A stretch of DNA of 22,713 bases, taken from Chara braunii (taxonomy: Eukaryota > Streptophyta > Charophyceae > Charales > Characeae). The stretch covers positions 457,421 through 480,133 of the forward strand of contig BFEA01000572.1 in assembly GCA_003427395.1 (NCBI GenBank). Direction: 5' to 3'. The position numbers and the translations under genes are program-made. Below are positions 8,901-17,362 of this stretch, piece after piece. The notes below the pieces were generated by a model. It made no database searches and had not been told where the DNA came from. It worked only from the letters and a program-made list of their open reading frames with translations. Position 1 is the stretch's first letter, and each line of letters opens with the position of its first letter.

Positions 8901-9221
8901 CCACCATCCGCGTGTCGTGGCGGTCCGCCAGCCATAGCGCTAGCGCTGGCGCTAACGCGCCACGGGGGTCTGACAACTCTCGAACTACTCTCAAAATTTT
9001 TCGAGAGCCGAGAGTAGTGGAGCGAGTGGATTATTCAGTTTACTTTTGTCTGCTTTTCGGTTCTTTCTGTGGGTCGATTGATTGAGGCCAATTTGACCCT
9101 TGTTTGGGAATAGGCTCAGCCCCCTGTTAGGGGATTGAGGCCAATTTGGCCGCTGTTTGGATTCTGTTTGGATGTATTCAGCCTCGGGCATTGTGGCTGT
9201 GTAACGAAGAGGACAAGGTTG
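8901..9221. other. unassigned DNA with short inverted repeats
   Basis: Includes GCGCTA-type palindromic words (8937-8955), the CACGGGGGTCTGACAACT block at 8961-8978, and an ACTACTCTC/GAGAGTAGT inverted pair around 8984-9018. No gene seen. Confidence 0.4.
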
Positions 9222-9247
9222 TTATTTATTTTTATTTTTATTTTTAA
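9222..9247 (-). repeat. A-rich tail of the LINE
   Basis: On the minus strand, repeated AAAAAT units directly follow the conserved 3' end (GGGCTATTTTCTT). This sort of simple-repeat tail is left by target-primed reverse transcription. Confidence 0.6.
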
Positions 9248-9390
9248 GAAAATAGCCCTTGTGTACGCCCTCTATCCTGGCGGTGGTAAGAGAACCGTCG
9301 GGATTGAGGGTTTACTGACGGGCTGCTCCATCTATTGGTGGGGAGCGGCACCTGCTGGAAACCGGGTCCAGTGTCCCATTGATACATCTT
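9248..9390 (-). other. conserved LINE 3' terminus with stem-loop
   Basis: Minus strand: GGACCCGGTTTCCAGCAGG, GATGGAGCAGCCCG, then a stem-loop with arms AAACCCTC and GAGGGCGT enclosing GACGGTTCTCTTACCACCG, then the tail. Related ends occur at 3504-3588 and about 5560-5986. A 3' stem-loop recognised by the LINE reverse transcriptase is the likely role. Confidence 0.55.
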
Positions 9391-10244
9391 TTAACACAGA
9401 GGCTACTGTTTGCTGTTTTACTGGGGTTGTGGCCTTTCCTCTTCTCAGCCCGGAGCTCCGTTCTCCCATGGCGTTGCTTAGTGTCACCCATCCCGAGTTG
9501 TATCGCCCCTCTTTGATTAGCCCAGCCCTGTTCGGCAGCCCCCCTGTACTATGAGTGTCCCATTTGAGCCCTTAAACCCTTAAGCCTTTTACCCTCTCGA
9601 ATCTCATTGGCCCAGCCCTGTCCCCCGTATAGCAGGCCTTTGCATCTGTCGGTGAACATTCTTAAGACCAATTGGGGTGGTCAGTTCCCGGTATCCGCAG
9701 GCCCCATAAATGTTTGCCAGGTCTATACCCGGAACTTCTCCCTGAAACCCTCAATTCTATGACGGGCTGTGAAGCTAATTCGCACCCTTGTCCTGCTCTA
9801 TTGCCAAAGTTGTTGTCTGTCTCTGTCCCTTATGTATCAAACAGAGAGTCCGTCTCTATCCCTCCTTCGCTGTCCCTTCCCAGCCCTGCCCCATTGTGCT
9901 ATTTTGTCCTGTGGCATTATTTGGCTACTCCCACCAGAGATAATCTCCCCCCTCTTGGGTCCCCTTGACTCTCATTGCTCCGGCCTACGCTTTTGAGAAC
10001 CCTTTGACTCGTCATCTTCCCAGGTGTCTTTGAAGGCCCAGCAGGTGAGAGGTCCCTTCCTTCCTCGGCTGTCCTCCTTGTGTCGATGTGGTGGAATGGG
10101 CAGGCTAGAGTCCTTGGGGCGTTCCTATCGTTGATGTCCCCACGAGCTCGTGGCGCTCTCTGAGGCTTTGTTGGCTTGTGGCTCTCCTGTGGAGGAGTAG
10201 GAGGGGGGGGGGGGGGGGGGGGAAGATGAGGGGGGGGGGGTTGT

Positions 10245-10280
<36 letters not shown>

Positions 10281-10339
10281 AGCTAGAGCAGGAGGATGAT
10301 GAAGGAGGAGGGAGTGGCAGCGCTAGGGATAGAGAAGCG
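9391..10339 (-). other. LINE 3' region, no clear domain
   Basis: Lies between the LINE zinc-binding tail and the conserved 3' terminus. Recurrent CCCAGCCCTG words (plus strand) are seen at about 9522, 9611 and 9889. Open stretches on the minus strand are short and interrupted. It is probably the decayed C-terminus and 3' untranslated region. Confidence 0.45.
10203..10279 (+). repeat. three long G homopolymers
   Basis: Plus-strand G runs of 20 (10203-10222), 11 (10230-10240) and 35 (10245-10279). They give a poly-proline artefact frame on the minus strand and are strong G-quadruplex formers. Homopolymers of this length are often mis-sized in assemblies. Confidence 0.9.
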
Positions 10340-10844
10340 GGATAAGGGTTTTGAAGGACCAAGTATTCTCATCCCTCCTCCAGTTGTGCCATGTGATTTG
10401 TGAGTTGTCCACCTCCGCGATTGCTCTCGTCGGTCCCAGCCATTCATCTGCAAAGCGAGTTCTTGCTTCCTCTATCTTCTATTGAATGACCTGTGGGGTG
10501 AGGACCAGGTTCTTTTCTATGGTGAGTACTTGCTGCCTCAGTCGATCCTGTGCGGCCTTGACTCTGACCGTCAGATAGTGCGTTATATGTTATTTGGTCT
10601 GTGGGAAGCCGAAGGTGTGCTGATTTCGCTTAAAGGAGCAGCAGGTTCACCAGACGATCATCAACATTTCCAGTCTTGTAATGTGAAAGAGGTTCCTCTC
10701 ATAAGGGGACCAGTTGGAATGAATGTCCGCTTGGTTCCCCAGCAGTTGGAGTCTGGGTTGCCATGGGTACTAGGAGCTTATCAGGGCGGTCCATGCTGCA
10801 TCCCACCACCTCCATATCTGGGAGACCATTTGACAACCGAGGAG

Positions 10845-10898
10845 GCAATGTTCTAGAGTGGTCCGGGCCGGGTGGGAGCTTTTGCCGCAGTACCGGCA
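10845..10898 (-). other. zf-RVT-like zinc-binding motif of the LINE
   Basis: Minus-strand CRYCGKSS followed by LEHCLLGC supplies two Cys-x2-Cys and His-Cys ligand pairs, as in reverse-transcriptase zinc-binding domains of plant LINEs. Confidence 0.65.
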
Positions 10899-11918
10899 GA
10901 TGGGGGAGAGGCGACCCTACTGTTCGAAGTCAGTTTGCGTGACCAACCAATCGGGGGTGGGCAGTCAGCGGTACAAGATCTGCCACGGCTCAGTGTGCTG
11001 TTGGCATTATATGAGAATGGTTTGACCAACTGAAGTCCCAGAGGTCGTCCGGTGGGATGATGGAGTCTTCCTCCCATCGTCGTTTGATCAGTCCCTTTGT
11101 CGAGCCGGACTTGTACAGTCTGTGGTCGCCCTGTTTAACCGTGTATTGTCAAGGTTTGAGTGGTTTGGTCGGGCTTGGTTGCATCCATTCCCATTATTGA
11201 GGGTCGAACGACAAGGTGGCCAGCAGGAGGGCCTGTTGGAAGGCACAGGGAGCTCCTTCCACCTGTTCGATCACCCTCACTCGTACCAGGTCCGTCTAGG
11301 TGCAGTCATGGTCAGCGTGTTTTTTCCTCTCGAGCCCCGACCACGTGGTCCCGGGGTGGATGATATTATAGACTTCGAGGTGTACTATTTGTCATGTTAT
11401 GTTGGCGACTCGGTTCACGGTCGTTGGTGAGCATTGATGCTTCCAATGGACCACCCAATCCCCCTGTTGGATGGTAGGTTCGTGCTTCAACTGTTACACC
11501 CAAGCAAGGGGAATCGCTTCTATAGTTGGCGCAACTTTCCAGGTTCGTCCCTCACGTATTTCAATTGATCCTTCATTTGGGCGTCCGTCTTCCAAGTGTT
11601 GTGTTTTGAGACCCATACGTCACCCACGAAGAATACCCCCTTAGCCACTCATGTGCGCCAGTAGGAGTTGTTTTGGAGGGCGAAAGGTCTCCCCTCCTCA
11701 TCACATATAGAGGGATGGCCAAACAACAGTTATTTTATGACCTCGTACCAGCGCAGGGGTGGCGGGAGCCGATCTGGGCCCATCTCCCTCCATAATTTTA
11801 TCATATTTGGCCAAAGGGGGTCGTTCGCTATGTCTCTTTTGGTTCAGGAATGTGGCGTCTGTGGGAGCAGTGTGTTGGTTGCGCCCGGGATCCACCATGA
11901 GGGGTTACTGAACCATTG

Positions 11919-11926
11919 GAGAGCAT
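11919..11926. repeat. hAT target-site duplication, left copy
   Basis: GAGAGCAT, identical to 13387-13394. It directly abuts the left terminal inverted repeat. Confidence 0.9.
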
Positions 11927-11943
11927 CAGACGTGGCAACTGGG

Positions 11944-12260
11944 TAACCGTTGCCTGTACCCGACCGTACCCAACTGTAACCGACAGGTTATGGCCAGGTA
12001 CGGGTACCCTTTCGGAGGGGGGCATCGGTATGGGCAGGCATAAATTTTATTTGTGGATTCCAGGGCAGGCATGGTTGCACTCGTGGAGACCACGGGCAGG
12101 CATGGGCGGGTACTAATGGTGAAAAGGGAAAAACCGCAGGTATGGGCGGCTAAGAAAAACAAAAAACATAGGTACAACCGTTATAGGGTGGTGAAAAAAA
12201 AAATTAGATCGGTATGGGGGGTAAGCAATCCTACCGGGTAACCGTATGTAATATCCACCT
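11944..12260. repeat. left subterminal repeats of the hAT element
   Basis: Clustered CCGTACCC, GGTACGGGTACCC, GGTATGGG and GGCAGGCAT words in both orientations. Clustered short subterminal repeats are the usual transposase-binding sites of hAT elements. The binding role is inferred. Confidence 0.5.
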
Positions 12261-12573
12261 TCCCCCCACTTTCCCCCCTTCCCCCCCTTCCCTTCTTCCC
12301 AGGAAATATGCAAACCGGCGGAGCTGTTTTTTTCTTAGGCACAACTTCTTTTCCTAGCGCGAACGGAGAGAAAAATATTTCAGGAAATAGCCTCCCAACT
12401 CCAAAATTGGCCACTTTTGAAATTGGAAGGCTCCAGTCTCGCCTCAGGGAGTTCCCCTTTGTAAATTGGCCGCCCGTCATGGTTTTACCTGCCGCCCTTC
12501 GGTGTGCCACTGCATGGCCATCATCTCCCCATCGTGGTTATACCTGCCGTGGTTCTGTGTGTGTTGGATGGCC

Positions 12574-12576
<3 letters not shown>
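12261..12576. other. unique core of the hAT element
   Basis: Unlike the G-rich flanks, this is CT-rich then mixed sequence. A roughly 45-base stretch around TTTTACCTGCCG...GGCCAT (12482-12520) recurs in modified form at 12537-12575. It could be captured host DNA, but no protein is recognisable. Confidence 0.4.
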
Positions 12577-12639
<63 letters not shown>

Positions 12640-12669
12640 NNNNNNNNNNNNNNNNNNNNNNNNNNNNNN

Positions 12670-12742
<73 letters not shown>
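12577..12742. repeat. (GA)n microsatellite with 30-base assembly gap
   Basis: GA dinucleotides on both sides of N bases at 12640-12669, ending in GAAA tetranucleotides (about 12715-12733). True length is unknown. Confidence 0.95.
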
Positions 12743-12743
<1 letters not shown>

Positions 12744-12827
12744 ACAGGTAAGTCTCCAACCCTGTGGCTGGCCTCACGCTATTTTCATCGATAGGATGAG
12801 CAAAATCGAATGAAATTTCCACGAAGG

Positions 12828-13360
12828 GCAGTTAGAGGGGATAGGGGGTGGCTAGGGGCGGTTGGGAACAGTTAGGGACGATAAGGGGCGGTCTGGGGCG
12901 GTTGGGAACAATTAGGGGTGGTTAGGGGAGGGTGAGTCACAAATGCTGATGGTTAGGCGCGATTAGGGGCAGTTGGGGACATTTAGGGCAGTTAAGTGCG
13001 GTTGAGGACAGTTAGGTGTGGTTAGGAAAAGGTGGGTCACAAGTGTGGATGGTTATGGGTGGGTGCATACAACTGTGGGTGGGTACGGGTGGGTAGGGGT
13101 GAAAAACAATTGGTTGGGTACGGTACAGGTGGTTAACAAAAGGTTTGGGTGTAGGTGGCCATGGGTAGTTTTGAAACAGAAAGTCCATGAGTAGTTATAG
13201 GCAATTACAGTCTGAAGGGGTTCACGTAGGGCAGGTACGGGTACACTTTTTTTTTTTTTTTTGGCAGGTAAGGATGGGTAAAGGTCCGGTAGGCCATCTA
13301 TACAGTGGGTATGGGTGGTTAGTTTTCAAAGAGGGTATGGGTAGGTAAGGTACATGCATT
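12828..13360. repeat. G-rich degenerate array, right part of the hAT element
   Basis: Repeated GGTTAGGGGCGGTTGGGAACA-like units of about 10-20 bases give way to GGTACGGGTGGGTAGGGG-type units towards the right end. A 17-base T run lies near 13245-13261. Noncoding. Confidence 0.7.
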
Positions 13361-13386
13361 CAAAAAAATCTCAGTTGCCACCTCTG

Positions 13387-13394
13387 GAGAGCAT
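13387..13394. repeat. hAT target-site duplication, right copy
   Basis: GAGAGCAT, identical to 11919-11926, directly abutting the right terminal inverted repeat. Confidence 0.9.
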
Positions 13395-14465
13395 GCACGG
13401 GGTTGTCCGCAGGCGATGGGGGGGGCAAGTTGGACAATTGTAACTCAGCGTATGGGGCCCACAGAATGTTGTTTCCCATCAGCAGGCAGATGATAATTTT
13501 GAAGGACAAGGCCTTAAGTTGGACTTGGGGTTCCAAGATCGCCAAACCCCCTTTGGAGCGGGGTTGGGCTATATAGTCTCATGCCACCCTTGAGAGGAAT
13601 GTAGGGTCCTCAAGGTCATTTTTCCATACATAGGCCGCTGCTGACCGCTTAAGGGGTTTGAGAAGTTTCGGTTGTATCGGCCAGCAGGCCGACTTGTACC
13701 ACATGGTCGAGAAAATGACGGTGTTGAGTGTTAGCGCCCTTCCCATTATGGAGATATGTAGACCCTTCCACCTAGTGAGTCTCCCGAGTGCTTCTTCCAC
13801 CAATGAGGCACCATGATCCGACGACAAGCCCACCGCCGTAAGGGAAACTCCAAGTATCCATATGGCTTCGTCGCGGTGCTTCCATGCTATGGACGAGTCT
13901 GGTGGGGGTGGGAGATCCTGAGGGTGGAACCACCAACCTTCAGTTTTGGAGACCCAATTGACCACCATGTCTGATGCGGTTGAAAAGGCTTGTATGGTGG
14001 CCACCAGTGCTTGAAGGGAGGAGCAATTGGCTCTTATGAGCACTGTGAGGTCATCCACAAAGAGGAATGTCACCGATATTTTGTGTCGGGGTATTTCAGT
14101 GACATCAATCTTCTCTATATTCGGGTTTGCCCTGATGGCGGTTGCCAATGCCTCCATAATGATGACAAAAAACAATGGTGCAATGGGGTCCCCCTGTCTG
14201 ACCGACCGTTTGAGGGGGAAGGGTTTGGAGAGGTGGTCGTTGACCATGATGTTAGTTGTTGCGGTTTTATGCAATGTGTCTACCCAGCGTCTGAAGTTAG
14301 GACCCAGGTTCATTTTTTGCATGCATTGGTCTAAGAAGGTCCAATCGACATGGTCGTAGGCTTTTTCAAAATCAATGTTAAGAAAGGCCGCCTCCTTCCC
14401 CCTCTGGCGGGCATCTTTGATGGTCTCGTTTACTAATAGGATGTTACCCTGAATGTTTTCATTCC
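13395..14465 (-). pseudogene. LINE reverse transcriptase, palm and thumb region (decayed)
   Basis: One minus-strand frame runs from about 14465. It shows FLNIDFEKAYDHVDW (RT motif with the first catalytic Asp, about 14384-14340), then VRQGDPIAPLFFVIIMEAL, then FLFVDDLTVLI (catalytic pair DD kept; the usual FADD is FVDD), and a thumb region with SKTEGWWF. A TGA at 13579-13581 replaces what is probably a Trp codon. The same frame continues with KGGLAILEP and ILWAPYAEL up to the hAT target duplication. This order is that of L1-like LINE RTs. It copies LINE RNA at the nicked target. The frame is long enough to suggest modest age, but the protein is truncated. Confidence 0.8.
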
Positions 14466-14902
14466 GGGATAAAAACGGACTGGTCCGGATGGATGAGATG
14501 GCACGTATATGAGAGCAACCTATTCATGACGGTCTTTGCTATCATCTTGTATGAGACTGGTGGCAAAGTGATAGGCCGATGGTTGCCGACCTCGTTTTTG
14601 GCCCCCCTCTAGGTATTGCAGTTCATTTTTGCAGACCTCGTTATTGGCCCCCTTCTTATACAAGCCTGGACTCATAGAGAAAATTTTGAGAAAGCCTACG
14701 GTCAGACCGATATTTTGTGTAGGGGTATTTCAGGGACATCAATCTTCTCTATGAGTCCTAAATGTTTCATTCCGGTACGAAGCCGGACTGGTCCGGATGG
14801 ATGAGATGACACATATGTGGGAGCAACTTATTCATGAGGGTCTTTGCTACCATCTTGTATGAGACTGGTAGCAAAGTGATATTAGGCCGATAGTTGCAGA
14901 CC
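14452..14902. repeat. local duplications within the LINE
   Basis: 14452-14592 is repeated at 14761-14902 (about 141 bases, roughly 90% alike). GACCTCGTTTTTGGCCCCC near 14589 recurs at about 14634. A 47-base block from 14072-14118 recurs at 14706-14752 with two mismatches. Confidence 0.75.
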
Positions 14903-15166
14903 ATATTGTGCCCCGACAAGCTAGCCAGAACGTTTTGGAAAGGAGTCCAGGCCCGACGGTTTTTTGCCCTCCATTTGTTGCAGTGTGGTGAAGACCTCTC
15001 CTTCTGTTAGCGGGGCTTCTAAGGTTAGAATCCCGTCCTGCGTGAGCGCTGTATCCAGGTTGGCCAACAGTTGTTGCCTAGCAGTTGTCACGCTTTCGAC
15101 CATCTTCTAGGGCATGCCGGATGTAAACGGGTCCTGATAGTATCATGCTGTGTAGTCCACCACCGT
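14466..15166 (-). pseudogene. LINE pre-RT region, rearranged
   Basis: Minus strand from 15166: a stretch ending DPFTSGMP, a stop, then VESVTTARQQLLANLD and LTEGEVFTTLQQMEGKKPSG. This is the standard LINE segment before the RT with its gKaPGxDG-like motif. About 50 expected residues are then missing. The NYRPI...LLPVSYKM segment follows twice: 14902-14761, where it reads on to PDQSGFV, and again at 14592-14452, where that part reads PDQSVFI. A 47-base piece of the downstream RT region (14072-14118) is repeated at 14706-14752 between them. The coding sequence stops at the gypsy LTR boundary at 15166/15167. Confidence 0.65.
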
Positions 15167-15168
15167 TG

Positions 15169-15198
15169 TGACGGACCCGCCAGGATGGCGGTCCGTCA
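15169..15198. repeat. hairpin at the LTR terminus
   Basis: TGACGGACC and GCCA on the left pair with TGGC and GGTCCGTCA on the right, giving 13 pairs, one bulged C and a 3-base loop. It starts two bases inside the LTR end. Confidence 0.75.
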
Positions 15199-15432
15199 GG
15201 ATCAAGACGAAGGGATGAGAATGGGGGAGATGGAGATGGAGCTGGAAGGGACAACGCAGCTCCAACGCAGACTCAACACGCACGTACTCCAATCTGTGCA
15301 AATGAAGAATGCGTCACAAAACAAACTGTAGCTGGGGTATACCCCCAGCGGACTGACTGAACTGGACTGGACTGGACTGGCCTGGTACCGACAGTGGTAC
15401 CGGGCAGGACTGGACTGGACTGAATAACCACA

Positions 15433-15472
15433 CGGCCTGTGGGGTCAGGCCACGGCCTGGTCCCACAGGCCG
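15433..15472. repeat. 40-base hairpin in the LTR region
   Basis: CGGCCTGTGGG and CCCACAGGCCG form an 11-bp outer stem. CAGGCC and GGCCTG form a 6-bp inner stem around an AC loop, separated by a GT/GT step. Confidence 0.8.
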
Positions 15473-16459
15473 AACTGGCAAATAGCCAAATAGGCCATGG
15501 CTGTGGGCCAGGGCAGATGAAGGCCTGCTACACGATCCTCAGACTTGTAATGGATCGCAAGAGCCATAAACACGCTATCTGCAAAAGCAGCGGAACTCTG
15601 CAACAAAGAAAGCTGAGAAATCTAGGATGCGGAGCAAGCTCCATGCGGAGTCCATGCGATGCATCCTAAGCTACATAATGTCAAAAGAAAGCAAATGTCT
15701 GGTATCCATATCCTAGCCAACAGCAGAAAATGAAATGTAGTATGATACAATCCTAAAGTCCTGGAGGCAGTGGCCTCAGTGATGAAAGTCACAAGATAAT
15801 TTCATCTCGCTGAACCACTAAGAGTAGGATGGTCTCAGAGGGGGTGAATGCAGCCTAAGAATCGAAACTCCTAAGGGCAGTCACACATAAAGGTGGGATA
15901 GGTCATCAGGCTCAAGGTGGAAGAGTGGTAGCGAAACAAAACCAATGACCCTAACAGATAGACCATCAAGGCGGGTAATGCTCGACAAAAGGGTGACACC
16001 ATTCAGGGTCGACCATGAAAAGGGGAGCCTGGAATAGGGTGGAGCTATGCCGAACTGGAGGCATGCAATCGCCGGCGCTAGGGTGATGAGGGCAGTGGAT
16101 GAGGGAAACATGCACACAACTCACCGACTGGGAGAGGGAGCTAGATCTGGGAGCAAGGAAGCCAAGATAACGCTACGGTCTCAATGCCTATGCGATACCA
16201 AGGGAGAGCCAAACTCAAAGAGACCCAGCTAAGTGAGAACCATCATGCGACAGGGGCAAGGGAGTATACTGGGTAGGGTGGTGACGTGAAGTAGTCACGT
16301 CCAAAGTAGCTGAAGTCGTCGAAGTAGTCGATGACGTCGATGAAGTAGCAGTGGAGTCGATGTCGAAGTAGAGCCGCAAAACATTGACATCCTTCAGAAG
16401 AGATGGTGATGGAGCACCTGATGGTGTGAGTCAGTGGGTAAAGATAGAGGATAAGAGTG

Positions 16460-17362
16460 TCAGTCATCGTAACGCGAAGGGCGACGATGAGTGCGCTGTG
16501 GACGCTCGGAGGCGACCGTATGCGGCTGAGGAACGACCTCAGAGGGAGCGGGCGCGTCCTCATCAATCTCCTCAGCCAGAGGAGGAGGAAGAGGGTCAGT
16601 CGGCTGAGTAGAAGCAGATGTCTCAGCACGACGAGCACGATCATATGTACGCACCAACATCCTGGCGTGCTGCAAGTGCTCGAGGGGCTCCCTAGTAGCC
16701 TCCTCATTAGGGTAGCCCTTCCAACGCACAAGGTACTCGATGCGTGGAGGGGTATCGTCGGTAACTCGGCGTGATACGATGTCAGAAACAACGAACTCCT
16801 CGTGACCGTCCACCATGATAGGTGGAAGGCGCTCATAAGGGTGTCCGGCGAAGCGCTCGGACGGTCTGCGATAAGGACGCAGCAAGGAGACGTGGTAAAC
16901 ATCGTGTACGCGAGCCTGTCGAAGGTAATCAGGTAGCTTCACACAGAAGCTGACCGGACTAGCGGCAGTATCAGAACCGACGGCCTGAAGGATGCGGCAT
17001 GGACCGAAGAAACGACGCCTGAACTTGCGAAGCGTATCTGTTTCGAGCTGTAAGTGGCGTGCGTCGACGAGCACATCGTCACCGACTTTGAATGGATGAT
17101 CCATTCGTGATCGGTTCGCTCGTGCGGCCATGCGAGTCTGGGAGTCGGCTAAAGTCTCGTGTGCGCTCTTCATAATCGCCGCCATGTGGGCGATCCAGTC
17201 GTCAAGCGCAGGGCAACGAGTGTCTGGGCGCAACCGCGATGGTCGTAGGAAATCCGCGGGTACGCGAGGGTGGTAGCCGAGGTCGCAATAGAATGGCGAC
17301 ATCCCCATGGCTGGCGAAACAGCGTGGTTATAAGCAATCTCCGCCTGGGCTAAGTGTAAGTC
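16460..17362 (-). pseudogene. gypsy pol 3' part: integrase C-terminus and chromodomain
   Basis: Same frame as the upstream pol segments, just after the TGA at 17363-17365. It reads the integrase tail (AQAEIAYNHAVSPAMGMSPF, then GYHPRVP), the GPY/F-like region (KFRRRFFGPCRIL; VSFCVKLP; VHDVYHVSLLRPY) and a chromodomain (EYLVRWKGYPNEEATREPL, about 16760-16687). A Pro/Glu-rich tail follows and ends at a natural-looking stop at 16460. Chromodomains guide chromovirus integration to marked chromatin. The position that is normally Trp in TWEPL is Arg (AGG, 16693-16691), which would remove an aromatic cage residue. Without the upstream stop this would be the end of the polyprotein. Confidence 0.85.

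Larger units (their letters stand above)
10340..11926 (-). pseudogene. LINE ORF2 C-terminal part with RT-type zinc-binding domain (decayed)
   Basis: Conceptual minus-strand translation continues the LINE protein after the hAT insertion. The first stretch begins just inside the target duplication (LQWFSNPSWW) and runs in one frame to about 11500, with stop codons after PQTPHS, after YEVIK, after NNSYWRT and after GKLRQL. Further on comes LPTPDWLVTQTDFEQ and then CRYC...LEHC (cysteines and histidine at 10898-10845). This is the C-x2-C ... H-C pattern of the zf-RVT domain that ends plant LINE proteins. A basic, helical tail (RRDENTWSF at its end) extends to about 10340. Several frame changes are needed between 11500 and 11000. 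The family assignment rests on these motifs and on collinearity with the RT upstream. Confidence 0.65.
11927..13386. mobile_element. non-autonomous hAT-type DNA transposon inside the LINE
   Basis: The termini are CAGACGTGGCAACTGGG (11927-11943) and, read inward from the other side, CAGAGGTGGCAACTGAG (13386-13370). These match at 15 of 17 positions. The element is bracketed by the 8-bp duplication GAGAGCAT, and 8 bp is the diagnostic target-duplication length for hAT transposons. CAG-R-GGTGGCAA-like ends are common in the superfamily. No transposase frame is present in the 1460 bases, so it needs a helper. The interior has GGTACGGGT-type subterminal repeats at both ends, a G-rich degenerate array (12830-13360), a GA microsatellite with a 30-base assembly gap, and a unique CT-rich core. 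Deleting the element plus one duplication restores the collinear LINE frame. Confidence 0.9.
9222..15166 (-). mobile_element. L1-like LINE, 5' part cut off by the gypsy insertion
   Basis: A minus-strand non-LTR retrotransposon. From right to left it has the pre-RT region (15166-14936), RT (about 14905-13560), the post-RT region, a CCHC-type zinc-binding tail (10845-10898), about 1 kb of 3' region, and an AAAAAT-type tail (9222-9247 on the plus strand as T-rich). A hAT element interrupts it at 11927-13386 and the gypsy LTR starts at 15167, so the endonuclease and any ORF1 must lie beyond that insertion outside the window. Multiple stops and internal rearrangement make it inactive. Confidence 0.8.
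15167..16459 (-). repeat. 3' LTR and 3' noncoding region of the gypsy element
   Basis: The region begins with TGTGACGGACC (plus), that is ...GGTCCGTCACA read on the element strand, as an LTR end should. It includes two strong hairpins (15169-15198, 15433-15472), ACTGG pentamer repeats (about 15355-15420) and GTCGAAGTA-like repeats (about 16280-16370). If the LTR starts TGTCGC at about 16252 it would be 1086 bases, but there is no purine tract beside that point, so I hold this loosely. Plus- and minus-strand frames here look non-genic. Confidence 0.55.

Noticed and set aside
8609-9017. Plus and minus frames of 108-117 codons
   Set aside because: Both strands are open only because of the 25-bp minisatellite; no domain.
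10482-11430. Plus-strand frames of 102-124 codons
   Set aside because: They lie antisense to LINE coding sequence with a recognisable zf-RVT motif on the minus strand.
13990-14359. Plus-strand frames of 110-114 codons
   Set aside because: Antisense shadows of the LINE RT.
16225-16265. Inner edge of the gypsy 3' LTR at TGTCGC (about 16252)
   Set aside because: The dinucleotides fit, but there is no adjacent polypurine tract and no second LTR in the window to compare, so it is not called as a boundary.
16243-16902. 219-codon minus-strand frame
   Set aside because: It overlaps the chromodomain coding sequence in another phase and has low-complexity Leu/Arg composition.
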